The notes under the pieces were generated by a model. The model saw only the letters and a list, made by a program, of their open reading frames with translations, had not been told where the DNA came from and ran no database searches. Source: Pycnopodia helianthoides (Eukaryota > Echinodermata > Asteroidea > Forcipulatida > Asteriidae). Taken from it: a DNA stretch of 64,000 bases. The stretch spans positions 12,864,931 through 12,928,930 of the forward strand of contig CM063243.1 of the NCBI GenBank assembly GCA_032158295.1, written 5' to 3'. A program made the translations under genes and the position numbers. Shown piece by piece: positions 11,149 through 21,510 of the stretch; position 1 is the first letter of the stretch; every line of letters starts with the position of its first letter.

Positions 11149-11292
11149 ATTGTCATGATGAATCATTGGGACAGTTTGCTGCTTGCAACATGGACCTACA
11201 GGACATCTATGGAGGTGTGTGAAGAATTGAGGAGATTGACATATCAGTTACAACATCTACTCGTCAACAGTTGAGAAGAATGGAATTTCAAG
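11149..11292 (+). pseudogene. Cassette C2
   Basis: The acceptor CATTGCTTAG and the donor TTTCAAG|GTAAAT flank it. It reads CHDESLGQFAACNMDLQDIY, GGV, then TGA. After a frame change IEEIDISVTTSTRQQLRRME continues open to the donor. It is the clearest C-family member, broken once. Confidence 0.45.
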
Positions 11293-11568
11293 GTAAATTC
11301 CTTTGTGAAGTTGTACAAGTTCAAATTTGTTCAGTAAGTTTAGTTTAGAAACAATCAACACTTTGCTGATGTTCTATTGTTACCTTGTCGAGCTTAAACA
11401 CCGATGATAATATCCTTATTGGATGGTGCCATTTTTAAGATGGGTTAAACATTTGTTTTATAAATAGAAATGTGTCAAATTTACTAATTTGAACTTTGGA
11501 GACTCGTTTTCTTAAAAGTTAGTTGTTCATCCAATGTTGACTTATATGTATGTCTTGATTATGTCCTG

Positions 11569-11697
11569 ATTGTCAAGTTGTGGCTCTGAGGCAGTGCTCC
11601 TCCATCAACATGGACCATGAAGACATCAGAGTTGTGGCTTGTTAACAGGACATGACACCCAAGTCCTCAATATCAAGTTGGAGAATGGAATTTTAAG
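11569..11697 (+). pseudogene. Cassette D2
   Basis: It reads CQVVALRQCSSINMDHEDIR, VVAC, then TAA. A second frame HDIQVLNIKLENGILR is open to TTTTAAG|GTAAGA. The acceptor is altered (TCCTG instead of TCCAG). Confidence 0.45.
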
Positions 11698-12133
11698 GTA
11701 AGATTTGTTTAGCTGAGCTCAATACTTATGCAGCCTCAGAAATATCATATGATATAACCTATTGAGGCATCATAGATCAATCTTCATCTACAGAACTGTA
11801 ACTTATACAGCCTTCAGTATCAGAGTCCAGTTTTGTTCCTGAAAATGTTCAGCGAATGCTGATGATAGGCCACTGGTTTTTGTTTCAGAACCACCACAAC
11901 TCTTGGAGAGACAATTTAATGTGTAAAACAAGTTTATGGGATTTCAATTTCAATTTTATGGTTTTAATATCGATTCTAAACTAAACTGTCTTGTAAACTT
12001 TGAAAAATTCCAGCCGGTTCTAAGGAAGGTATCGGAAAAACAAATGTGATGTTCAAATTACCTTATTTTAGACTGATGTTGGACTAATCTACCTTTGTAC
12101 TCAAGAATCAGCTTGAACACTTCCATTGCTTAG

Positions 12134-12277
12134 ATTGTCATGATGAATCATTGGGACAGTTTGCTGCTTGCAACATGGACCTACAGGACATCTATGGAGG
12201 TGTGTGAAGAATTGAGGAGATTGACATATCAGTTACAACATCTACTCGTCAACAGATGAGAAGAATGGAATATCAAG
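12134..12277 (+). pseudogene. Cassette C3
   Basis: It is nearly identical to C2, with the acceptor CATTGCTTAG and the donor ATCAAG|GTGACG. The flanking introns (11925-12133) are also near copies of 10955-11148, so C2 and C3 come from a recent local duplication. Confidence 0.45.
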
Positions 12278-12592
12278 GTGACGTATTTGGTGAAATTGTA
12301 GAAGTTCAAATTTTTCTTGTAAGTTTAGTATGAAAGTTTTATTGTCTGAAAATCCAGACCTTTCTGAAACAATGAAAAATTGGCTGATGTTTCAATGTTA
12401 CCTTGTCCAGCGTAAAGACTGAAAATGGTAGGCTATCATTTTGGGATGTTGCTATTTCGAAGATCGATGAAATATTTTCCTTTACGAGTAGAAAATTATC
12501 ACATCAACTATTTTCAACTTTTTGGATCTGTTGTTTTCTCACAAAGTGGTTAAACCAATGTTGACCTGTAAGTATGTCTTGATTATGTCCAG

Positions 12593-12709
12593 ATTCTCAC
12601 GATGTGGCTCTGATGCAGTGCTCCTCCATCAAAAACATCAGAGGTGTAACTTGTTAAGAGGACATGACATCCAAGTACTCAACATCAAACTGAAGTATGG
12701 AACTTCAAG
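12593..12709 (+). pseudogene. Cassette D3
   Basis: The acceptor ATTATGTCCAG and the donor TTCAAG|GTAAAT flank it. The 'ACATGGACCATGAAG' part seen in D2 and D4 is deleted. The last frame reads HDIQVLNIKLKYGTS, like D2. Confidence 0.4.
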
Positions 12710-12879
12710 GTAAATCATTTTGAGCTCAGCATAATACTTGCAACATCGGCAACCATCATGGCCTTTTTGAGCATTTTTGTCAACATTATTGTAAACCACA
12801 ACTTTTCATAGCCCCCACAACTCTTCATGAGTTAGTGACATGTGATTTAATGTTGGTTTTCTTTTTATTATCATGACAG

Positions 12880-12983
12880 TTATACAGGACATCTATGGAG
12901 GTGTGTGAAGGAGTGACGAGATTGACATATCAGTTACAGCATCTACTCGTCAACAGTTGAGAAGAATGGAATTTCAAAGTGAG
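12880..12983 (+). pseudogene. Chimeric cassette A/C (C4)
   Basis: Upstream is an A-type flank with a wrecked leader (ATG then TGA at about 12840) up to ATCATGACAG. The sequence then jumps into the middle of a C cassette (ACAGGACATCTATGGAGGTG) and ends at GAG|GTAAGT. It is a hybrid of two cassette types. Confidence 0.5.
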
Positions 12984-13343
12984 GTAAGTGGTAAAATTGT
13001 AGAAGTTCACATTAATTTCCTGTAAGTTTAGTATGGAAGTTTTATTGTCTGAAAATCCAGACCTTTCCGAAACAATTCAAAATTGGCTGATGTTCCAATG
13101 TTACCTTGTTCAGCATAAAGACTAATAATAGTAGGCTATCATTGTTGGATGTTGCTAGTTCAAAAGTTATCGCATCGACTATTTTAAACTTTTGAAATGT
13201 GTTGTTTTTTCACAAAGTGGTTCAACCAATGTTGACGAATAGAAAATTATCACATCGACTATTTGGAACTTTTGAGATATGTTGTTTTTTCACGAAGTTG
13301 TGCAACTAATGTTGACTTGTAAGTATGTGTTGATTATGTCCAG

Positions 13344-13472
13344 ATTTCCAAGATGTGGCTCTGATGCAGTGCTCCTCCATCAACATGGATCATGAAGACA
13401 TCAGAGGTGTGGCTTGTTAAGAGGACATGACATCCAAGTACTCAATATCAAATTGAAGTAGGGAATATCACA
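13344..13472 (+). pseudogene. Cassette D4
   Basis: The acceptor ATTATGTCCAG flanks it. It carries the full D core TGCAGTGCTCCTCCATCAAC plus CATGAAGACATCAGAGG. TTAAGAGG supplies the usual in-frame stop after GVAC. The donor is weak (CACA|GTAAAT). Confidence 0.4.
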
Positions 13473-13531
13473 GTAAATAATTTTTAGCTCAGATCAATAC
13501 TTGTGCAGCTTCAGAAATTTATTAAGGCATA

Positions 13532-15622
13532 TGTAACAGGTTCGAATGCGGCTAGCGCACTCTATAATGAGACATAATGAATTTTACAAGGGATACGCTG
13601 GTATTTGCTTGTAAAAAATGAAAGGTTGGTTTATTCCGGCTACAAATGAAGGGAAGGGCGATTTAAACGCTGTATTATCATTATATGAGAAGGTTAAAAC
13701 ATATCTCAAATAAAAGAAGAGTAATAGAAAACCTGGCGGGTCTCGACAATATTCCAATAAAATATAAAAGGACAATTTTACAAAATAATACAATTAAACA
13801 ATGCAAATATAAGAAACGATTGAATGGCCTATCTGTTTAGTTGTGGACGTGACTGGGCGCACCCGGCGAAAATGAAGAATAGCTAGTCGATACTTTGAAG
13901 ATGATGACAAGACGATGATAAGATGATACAAGGGGGCGCTGAAGTTGATGATGGGGGACTTGAAGAAGTGGTGCGAAAACAGTTCCTTGTCCTTGATCAG
14001 GGGACAGGATTACTGTTTTCGTTGCAATCAGTAACAATGGTGAAGTTGAACAAGTGATGAGTTGATATTTCGCTGTCCTGCTGGCTCTCTGGTATTTTGA
14101 ATCCGCCTAGAGCAGGACAGGGATGAATATAATGATTATTGTGATGTTAAGCTGGGCTGGCGCAATCCAATGCAGATATCCGACAGAGGCAAAGTGTACA
14201 AACTGAAGAAACTTGGAGGGTTAAATCTTACAACTTTCCTCTGTCGGAGTCCAGTGGCCAAGTGTAAAATTAATCCGATATGCCATTCAAAACTATAAAA
14301 TACACTAAAATTAAATACTTAATACTAAAACCTAAATAATCCTTTTAACAAGAAACCACTTATCTTTAAAATAAAGTAAGTGTGAATCAATGACTGTGGG
14401 AATGTTTATTGTACTGGTCAGTGAAGTCTCTTAATGGGTGTGAAATTGAACACCTTCTTCCCAGACCAGTGCCTAAGGCTGAATGATGGACAGTCAAGGA
14501 TTAAAGCCAATTAAAGAACACTCCTTGCATAGTTTGTGGTAGGACATTTCATGGAATAATGACTCATTGCTCCATGAAATCAGGATGTTACAATAAACAA
14601 TGAAAAACACAAGGATTTAAGCTACAATTATATACAAAAGTGATTCTGAAAGACTTTCAAGAAGTCTAAAATAAAAGTGAATGCCAAAGACTAAAAGCAA
14701 ACAAGAAAGTAAAAATCAAAGATATATCAACATCATAGAGCAAAACTATGAAACTAAAAGTCTAGTTTCAGTAAACCAAAAGAAAAATAAATGCATAAAA
14801 CTAAAATCAATGAAAACTAGTCTCTGTCTCTTGCTCATGAAAGCTTTCAACAAGTACTATTGGGAAAGTAGCAACTTTGAATGGAGTTTACACCATGAAA
14901 TAAAAGGGTACTGTATTCTTTCTCACAATACAATATAATGAAAAATGCAGAGTACCAAAGCAACACTAAATAAATCAAGTTCAAAGCAATACTGAGACAA
15001 AATGTAATTTACATTTTGTACTTCAAAAGTTAAAAGAGCATGGAAAACAACAAGTCAACAATTATCACTTCAAAATAAGAGCATTTAAAAAGGGAACTTC
15101 AATAATCAAATCCTAAAACACTTTCCTTACACAATAGAAAATAAGCAGTGACTGTTCAAACTTAATGTTAATATGACATTCTGATCTTTACTTTAACTTT
15201 TAAGCCTAAGCTCACAAGAAAGATAAAAGTAAGATCAAACTTACCTAGAGCAGGACAGGGATGAATATAATGATTATTGTGATGTTAAGCTGGGCTGGCG
15301 CAATCCAATGCAGATATCCGACAGAGGCAAAGTGTACGAACTGAAGAAACTTGGAGGGTTAAATCTTACAACTTTCCTCTGTCGGAGTCCAGTGGCCAAG
15401 TGTCCAAACACTTTCTTGGGGATGGTCACTGACCTCTGGACATCTCTTCCTCAATGCGCCGTGATTGGTTGCATAGGCTGCTACCAATCACCCACTCATC
15501 ACACACCACCAGGCAACCACCTACTCCTAGACTCGCCCTAGTCCGAGGTGGACTAGGTAAACTAGGATTGTTAAACTAGGAGTTTACAAAAAAAAGGGGG
15601 CCTACAATTTCATCCCATTACA
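13532..15622. mobile_element. Candidate solo LTR or LTR-like insertion
   Basis: The element begins TGTAACAGG and ends CCCATTACA (TG...CA ends). It is flanked by CATA on both sides (13528-13531 and 15623-15626). Host sequence on either side joins to match the paralogous introns near 7480 and 11730. No gag/pol coding was found. A block of about 160 bp is directly repeated inside (14108-14267 and 15245-15403). The 2.1-kb length fits a solo LTR, but a second LTR was not seen, so another insertion type is possible. Confidence 0.5.
14108..15403. repeat. Two 160-bp direct repeats about 1.1 kb apart
   Basis: 14108-14267 and 15245-15403 are nearly identical (for example ATATCCGACAGAGGCAAAGT). On the minus strand the right copy is followed by CTCTAG|GTAAGT, a good splice donor; the left copy is followed by different sequence. 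The AT-rich stretch between contains no supported gene. Confidence 0.8.
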
Positions 15623-15839
15623 CATAGAACGCATTGATGCATCTTAGACCAATCCTCATCTACAGTACTGTAACTTATACAGCCTGCAGCATCGGAATCA
15701 AGTTTTCTCCTAAAAATGATCAGAGCATACTGATGGAAACATAGAGTTGTTACACCACCTGTTTTTTTTCAGAACCACAACACTTCATGGACTTTTTGTT
15801 TTACCTCAATAATACCAGATTGTATCTCCAAGTTTTTAC

Positions 15840-16330
15840 TTTTCATTTGTTTACTTTTCTTTGTCGCACAGTGTAGACGTTCAGTGATAAGATATAGATC
15901 TTTGGATGAACACAGTCATATAACTTGAAGTTTTTCATGGCAAGACTTTACCAGTAACTAAAGCAACTGTTGCTTCATCAGCATATTGTCATCTTGATGA
16001 TTACCCTCAACCGAGTTATCAGTCAACATTTTCATGAAAGCAACATCATTCATCAAATCAAGTGCCTGATGAACATTGTTCATAATTGCCGCCCACCAGA
16101 TAATCGGAGGCAATTGACAACAAGTTGAGACATCAGCTGTTATATCAAGATTTGACACCAAAATGTACAGTTCAACGTGAGTGACAACACGTCTCATACT
16201 TGTGGATCGGACAACGGTGAAAGCCAACATTTTAGTTTCGAGGGAACATGAACACTTGATCAGAAAACTATTCAAGAATGACATTACCAAGACCAATTAT
16301 TTGATGTTAAATGGTTTATTTCTTGGATGA
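15840..16330. other. Duplicated 3' segment, matched at 37840-38300
   Basis: The stretch beginning CTTTGTCGCACAG and continuing GATCTTTGGATGAA is matched in the second copy (37880-37930). The copy-2 version reads IDVQWQDMDLWMKTVI then a stop after its CACAG, so a terminal exon is possible; copy 1 has early stops. No other gene is seen. Confidence 0.4.
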
Positions 16331-16488
16331 AAATGTGAAGTTGTCTGGCCATTCAGTTGAATTTAGTTTTGCACAGCGGATGATGGTTTTCGTAAAAAAG
16401 TAATATGAAATAGTTGGGATGTTTTTGTTCACATGCTGGAAATGTTTACTCCGAATGAAATGGTAGTTTGTGTAGAGACTGTTAACTT

Positions 16489-16800
16489 AATACTTGTAAC
16501 AAGTATTTTGACCGAATACATGTACATACTTGTAATGAGGTACTTTCATTACAAGTACATGTATTCAAATAAAAGATTGCATGTTTGTAATGAGGTACTT
16601 CATTACATTCATGCAATTAAATCATGCTTGCAATGAAGTACCTCATTGCAAGTGTGTAAAAGTTTCACGCTTGTATATGAAGTACCTCATTACAAGCATG
16701 AAAGGTGTTTAGTTAATTTGTAATGCAGTGGCTCATTACAAATTTAGGTAACTATTTTAAGGTTGTTTGCAATGAAGTGCACTCATTACAAACATAAAGA
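16489..16800. repeat. Array of short imperfect palindromes
   Basis: About five units of 25-30 bp each read CTTGYAATGARGTAC followed by its near complement, so each could form a hairpin or cruciform. The spacers differ. A diverged copy of the array lies at 38470-38740. No gene is visible. Confidence 0.7.
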
Positions 16801-17099
16801 CAACAAGCTTGTAGCTTGAGCACTACTGGTAGTTATTATTCAGTTAAATTTTATTATAACTTATTTTGATTTAATATTTGTTTATGTTTGGTAAATTGTA
16901 TTATCTTGTGTAGCTTTCTGTCATCCAACTATTCATCAATAATTGTTGTTATTTTATTTTATTTTAAGTTTAAGTGTTCAGTTTCTGTTGCCAGGTTGTT
17001 GAGCATTATACATGTATGGCAAATAGTGTAAAATAAATACATAATAATGTGTCAATCTTGTAACAACAAAAAAACTCTTGTTTTGTAAAAAATCATTGT

Positions 17100-17280
17100 T
17101 TTATAAAAGTCCTTTGTTGCATCATAGAATTGCCATATTACATCGTGCATGCACTTTGTCCAGAACCCATGAGGCATTGTCCAATGTCCAACAGCCAACA
17201 TCCTTTGACCTAACCTTTGACCTGACCCCTGAACTTTGACCTGACCCCTGAACTTTGACCTTTAACCCTTAAAAATGTTT
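17100..17280. other. Unexpanded counterpart of the satellite locus, followed by TGACC repeats
   Basis: The sequence before 17160 matches 39150-39210, and the TTTGACC/CCCTTAAAAA stretch at 17208-17285 matches 50150-50235. Between them copy 1 has only about 50-60 bp, including ATTGTCCAATGTCC, where copy 2 has about 10.9 kb of satellite. Confidence 0.65.
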
Positions 17281-17384
17281 ATCTAACGTTTTGAACAGTT
17301 TGTTTAGTGTTTTCTTACTCTATTGTCCATGGTAAAAAGATGCAAGGTGGGAAGTGCTAAATAAACACATAAAGTGCTAATTAA

Positions 17385-17708
17385 AGGCACTGGACACCGT
17401 TGGTAATTGCCAAAAACCGGTATTCTCACTTGGTGTATCCATCATATGCATAAAATAACATGTCTGTGAAAATTTTGACTCATTGGTCATCGCAGTTGCA
17501 AAAATAATGAAAGAAAAAACCCTCGTTGCACAAATGTGTGTGCTTCAGGTGCATAATAAAGACTTCTGGCCAGTTAAGTCTTTAATATTTTAGTGAGAAA
17601 TTACCTCTTTCTCAAAAACCACAATGTTTTATACTATCCGTTGCTCGTTACCAAGTAACTTTTAAGCTAATATTTATTTTGAGTAATTACCAACTGTGTC
17701 CAGTGACT
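17385..17708 (+). mobile_element. TTAA-type MITE, family 1
   Basis: It is flanked by TTAA (17381-17384 and 17709-17712). The ends are AGGCACTGGACAC and GTGTCCAGTGACT. The interior matches the elements at 6386 and 52161. It sits inside a degenerate 25-bp minisatellite (GGAAGTG...AAATAAA). Confidence 0.85.
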
Positions 17709-17719
17709 TTAAACGCATT

Positions 17720-18180
17720 TTGTGGTCAATAAACACAAGGAGGGAAGTGGTCAATAAACGCATGGAGGAAAATGGTACATAGACGAGGGTGGGAAGTGCT
17801 AAATAAATTGCAAGGATAGAAGTAAGAAATAGATGCATGGTAGGCAGCAGTGCTCCTCCATCAAATACATCAGAGATGTAGCTTGTTAAGAGGACATGAC
17901 ATCCAAGTTCTTAATATCAAATTGAAGTATGAAACTTCAAGGTAAATCATTTTGAGCTCAGCATAATACTTGTAACACCGGCAACCATCATGACGTTTTT
18001 AAGCATTTTTGTCAATATTATTGTAAACAGCAACTTTTCAGACCCTCCACAACTGTTCATGATGTATTAAATGTATTTTTGGAAGGGAAAATTGTAATAG
18101 GAAGCATATGTGGGAAGTTGTTTAAAATAAATACATGGAGGGAGGTGTTGTTAAATAAATGCAAGGAGGAAGGGAATAGA
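17720..18180. repeat. Degenerate 25-bp minisatellite and cassette D5 remnant
   Basis: Units like ACGCAAGGAGGGAAGTGG occur at 17330-17370, 17735-17840 and 18115-18170, and correspond to the array at 50610-51500. A D-type cassette (17843-17941, donor TTCAAG|GTAAAT) lies between, with its first third missing. From 18190 to 18975 I see no gene or clear repeat. Confidence 0.5.
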
Positions 18181-19244
18181 AAATTTCGAAAAGGAAAACA
18201 AGGTTTATGAAATTGCAGTTATTTATGGAAAATTATGTGCTAATTTTGGCTCAAAGTTGAAGGAAATTACAAAGTTGAATCTGACATGACTGTTGGTAAG
18301 GAGTTGTTTCTTGCAAATACATAACTTCCCTTGTGATTTTGTTGGGAAATTATATTAATACTTTGGTTAATCGCTGGAGATGAATTTGTAGAGGTACCCT
18401 CAAAGAAGAGATACCTATCGTATTTAAACAAAACATTCTATCTTTTGTTGACTTGCTGGGTCAGCTTCACAAATACTTCTTAACTAAATAATTTTTAAAG
18501 AAGTATTACACTTGTTAACCAAATTTTACTAGGATTTTATTTATTATCGTTGTTTTATAGTTTACTCTAAATTGTTTGTCTTTATGTAAAGATCTGTCCG
18601 TTGTCTATAAACACTGACTACCATTTTGTACAGGCACACTTGGATATCACAAAATGTATAAACATGTTAATTTGTTGCACAAATCTTACCCGTCAATTTT
18701 TTAAATAAAACATTTAAAACCTTTTCTATGAAGAATATGTGAGCTTTCTATTCATGGTAACACATGTGATATCAGTAATATGGGGAATTTGATTATTTTC
18801 TTAAATGATGAAATTTATATATTTTTTTTGTGCAGCAAAGGCTGCTTGTACTTTTGCCAGCCACCTTTTAGGCCTAATTTGTTAATCTTGAAACTTAGAC
18901 AATTAAAATTTGGTATAGTGCATGTTTTTAACGTTACAAATTCTGACTTTCATTGGGTTGTGCGAATACTCACGCAGTCAGGCACTGTAAGTAATTTGTC
19001 GACTTATTTTTCTAAGTAATTGAAACATAAGGATTCGGTTATTCGAAGTTTTGTGCGCACACATATGCTGAAGTGCGCCCTCTAATTCCGCGTTTGAAAT
19101 GTCCGTGTAAAAAAAACCTTCTGATTTCACCACTTCCTTCTGCATGAAATTTACAGTTACACACGAGTATTTCTTCCGAACAAGAAACACTTCTTGCACC
19201 TTGTAAGCACCGTGTGTTCTGAACTTCTCTTTTGGAGGCCGAGC

Positions 19245-19400
19245 GTGTGGCACGTGAATAAAAGTGCTTGCGTCATACGCGTCAAGTCACGTGATCTTTT
19301 TTTGTCCAATGTGTTGGCCTCTTTTGAATGACGTCAACTGGCGCCATATTTAAGTATTAAGGGAACGACTTCAATGCTGACGTTACTGCAGTACAGCATC
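19245..19400 (+). promoter_or_regulatory. Promoter-like region with CRE, E-boxes and CCAAT
   Basis: It contains two CACGTG E-boxes (about 19251 and 19287), CCAAT at about 19303 and a full TGACGTCA cAMP-response element at about 19329. GGCGCCATATTTAAG lies near 19340. Together with the GC-rich ATGGCCGCGG just downstream this is unlike the surrounding AT-rich sequence. Function is inferred from motifs only. Confidence 0.4.
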
Positions 19401-19529
19401 ATGGCCGCGGTTGATGACCGTTACCGATGCTTTGCCGTTTTTGATGTGGGGATTTCTCCATTTCACCAGACTCAATGCGGGCCAGTTTTCTTCGTCAATC
19501 AAGGACATAGGTTTGTTGAAGTATATTAA
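19401..19529 (+). CDS. Candidate short ORF or first coding exon (42 codons)
   Basis: ATG at 19401 is in a good context (CATCATGG). It opens MAAVDDRYRCFAVFDVG and continues to TAA at 19527. A possible donor ATAG|GTTTGT at about 19510 would shorten it to a first exon. The product is not recognised. Codon composition is richer in G+C than the flanks, which fits a coding exon next to a promoter. No downstream exon was identified. Confidence 0.35.
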   Translation: MAAVDDRYRCFAVFDVGISPFHQTQCGPVFFVNQGHRFVEVY

Positions 19530-20148
19530 ATGAATGATATAAAAATATATTCGTCTGCTCTCTTGAAAAATACCCTTTTTTGGCGCACTATGTATGTTTG
19601 GATTGGTTTTCTACATTCACCAGGAAAGAAACTAAAACATTCCACACTGGTCACATCGTACTCTTCGTTGTTGTATACATTTGTATGGGGAAAAGACAAG
19701 TTGGTAATTTACAGTAAAGACCAGGAGTGAAATTTAGCCTACGTTTTACATGGAGAAGAATAATATGTCGGTGGTCAGGGGTAGATTATGCTTTGCACAT
19801 TGTGTGCGGAGGGGGCTTGTCAAATGAAACAAAATCACCTCAAAAACCAGTTCAACTTCACATTAATAATCATTATTGCAAATGTTTATGTCTGTAACTG
19901 CCCTGTCATTTGGTCTGACCCTGTCACATGAACAAACACTTGGAGGTCTGGAGGTGAAGGGGTGGACTAGGATCAGTGTTTTTGTAAAGTGGGGGTGTTG
20001 TGTGAGGGGACGAGTTACTTTAAGGTGACTCAAGCAGTGTTAGATTTTTGTTTTTGGTCAGATTCTTGTCGTCAACATTGTTATTTCAAGAATTGCTTTG
20101 ATATTTTATGTAGCAAAACAGAGGACATTGATTTGCATGGGTGTCAAT

Positions 20149-20240
20149 CCTGGGGGGGGGACCCCACTTTTTGAAGGGTGGGGGACACTATCAAATGTCC
20201 TCGTCCTCCCCAGGATTTTTTAAAACTTGTGTATCTCATG
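20149..20240. repeat. Dispersed GGGGACCCC...GGGGGACACTATCAAATGTCC repeat
   Basis: A core CCACTTTTTGAAGGGTGGGG is shared with 24386-24480 (CACACTTTTTGAAGGGTGG), and more loosely with 25352-25372. It is a short dispersed repeat without coding capacity. Confidence 0.55.
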
Positions 20241-20894
20241 TAGGCACTTTAGTGTGTTATCTCCAGACTATAGCTCTAAACTCTTGTAGTTCCTCAAGTT
20301 GCAAGCAAGAGGACCTAAAAAGGCGACTGTCTACTGTATGTTTACTTACGGCAATGTGCTGTCTGTAAAGTGTAACCCTATACTCCTATAGTCACTGTAA
20401 CGCCCAAAACCGCTTGGCCCATATTGTTTAATGTACATTGCTTTAGGCACGATAATGTATAACTACAAAAGCGACGATGTTTCTCTGTGTGGTGCAGACC
20501 ATATAATACTTAATGCACCATAATGTAAACTCTGACAGCAATGATGCTTTAATACTTTTGCTGGGGTTTTGCACATTATCATTGACATCAACATTTTCCC
20601 CAAGTTAGAAGTCAACGTTATAGTTTCATAATTACACTATAATAAGCACATGGACCATACACCAAATTTTCAAATGCATGCCAAATCTTAAACTGTTAAT
20701 TTCATATTTAAAACAGTAATCTGATATGACGATTATTGTGTGATGCCACTTTTGCAAAAAAAAGGATTATTGGTAGGACACGGGTTTATTGCTGCCCACT
20801 TATTCAAGGTTACGTCCATATGCATTGCGGTCTAGTTGATTTTGGGGAGTAAAATTTCATTTGAGCAAGTTGATGTTACAAAAATATTCCCGTT

Positions 20895-20965
20895 TATCCT
20901 GAGGTCGTTGGTTCAAATCCCGCTCTAGTCAATTTTTCTTTGTTCAACCCCAAACCATTTGAAAT
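20895..20965 (+). repeat. tRNA-derived SINE, 3' part only
   Basis: B-box-like GGTTCAAATCC is followed by CGCTCTAGTCAATTTTTC, as in the fuller copy at 21149. The A-box half is absent. Confidence 0.6.
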
Positions 20966-21148
20966 TTACCCAGTCAGTTTCCCTTGTGGTTCATTACTTG
21001 ACATTTAAATTAAAAAAAGTCGCATCCCCTCAAGGTGATCCGTGGCTGCTGCTTCCCAGGTTGTATCGTAAACTTGGGTGTGATCCCTGGCTACACGGCA
21101 GTTAACGGTTGTACAGCTTCTGACTGGCACCCCTGAACAAAGATATTG

Positions 21149-21270
21149 ACAAAATAGGGAGACCGCCAACATAGGTTTAGATAGCTCAGTTGGTAGAGTG
21201 CCGGTACGTTAATCCGGAGGTCGTTGGTTCAAATCCCGCTCTAGTAAATTTTTCTTTGTTTAACCCCAAA
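21149..21270 (+). repeat. tRNA-derived SINE with A and B boxes
   Basis: A-box TAGCTCAGTTGG lies at about 21182 and B-box GGTTCAAATCC at 21226-21236, spaced as in a tRNA. The anticodon-loop position reads ACGTTAA (GTT, Asn-like), but base 33 is not T and the acceptor stem is poor, so I call it a SINE head rather than a functional tRNA. The upstream AATAGGGAGACCGCCAA is shared with 29318-29340. Confidence 0.7.
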
Positions 21271-21374
21271 CCAAAAATATTCCCAGTAAAATTTAAAGAC
21301 TGATAATGATATGAATCAAAAGTTCTTAAAAAGTGCATCTATTTCTCTGTTGTTAGGCATACAGAGGCTTGATT

Positions 21375-21510
21375 TTTCACCCCCAAAAATGCCAAAGCTC
21401 AGAGCTTTTAGGGGGCTTTGCCCCCTGGACCCCAACAGGGGCTTAGCCCCTGGACCCCACCAGGGGTCGTAAAGCTGGCCCCTGGACCCCACCCGCCGTA
21501 ATCTTGTTTT
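21375..21510. repeat. GC-rich hairpin repeat (CCCCTGGACCCC family)
   Basis: Repeated GGCTTAGCCCCTGGACCCC-type units, each containing a short hairpin. Related copies lie at 22495-22640, 25240-25360 and, inverted, 27815-27995. The family's conserved flank includes the GCTTGATTTTTCACCC/GAAAATCAAGCC segment. Confidence 0.65.

Larger units (their letters stand above)
2696..13472 (+). pseudogene. Tandem array of secreted Cys-rich modular gene units, copy 1 (mostly decayed)
   Basis: The stretch contains about 20 exon-like cassettes of 66-150 bp. Most are preceded by a pyrimidine tract plus AG and followed by GTAAG/GTAAAT-type donors. Signal-peptide cassettes (family A) alternate with module cassettes (B, C, D, E, F, M) in repeated A-B-C-D order, as expected for tandemly duplicated short genes. 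Module translations share a theme: an N-terminal C-x-D/H-D/E, a CC or CCC run, then a H-x-D-I-x-G-V segment and a S/T-D-V/I-x-V tail. Most cassettes have frameshifts or stops, and a LINE, a MITE and an LTR-like element interrupt the array. I recognise no named family. The product would be extracellular if the A leader is real. The array could be wholly pseudogenic; expression data would decide. Confidence 0.55.

Noticed and set aside
4271..12709. C/D-box snoRNA genes in the introns or cassettes (ATGATGA and CTGA words are frequent)
   Set aside because: The C-like boxes fall inside the exon-like cassettes and read as codons (DE, DD); D boxes are not at a fixed distance and there are no terminal stems. 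The peptide interpretation explains more of the conservation.
14108..15403. Complete LTR retrotransposon using the 160-bp repeats as LTRs
   Set aside because: The repeats lack TG...CA ends and flanking duplications, and the interior has no gag, pol or primer-binding site that I can see.
15958..16296. Minus-strand frame of 112 codons
   Set aside because: It lies in the duplicated segment also present at 37.9-38.2 kb, where the frame is broken; no recognisable domain or codon bias.
18978..19253. Minus-strand frame of 91 codons facing the promoter-like island
   Set aside because: It begins with GTG rather than ATG, the first in-frame ATG is about 35 codons in, and no homology or splice context was seen. 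A divergent promoter is possible but unsupported.
21176..21247. Functional tRNA-Asn gene
   Set aside because: A and B boxes and a GTT triplet are present, but base 33 is not T, the acceptor stem does not pair, and the flanks are shared with two other copies, so it is a SINE head.
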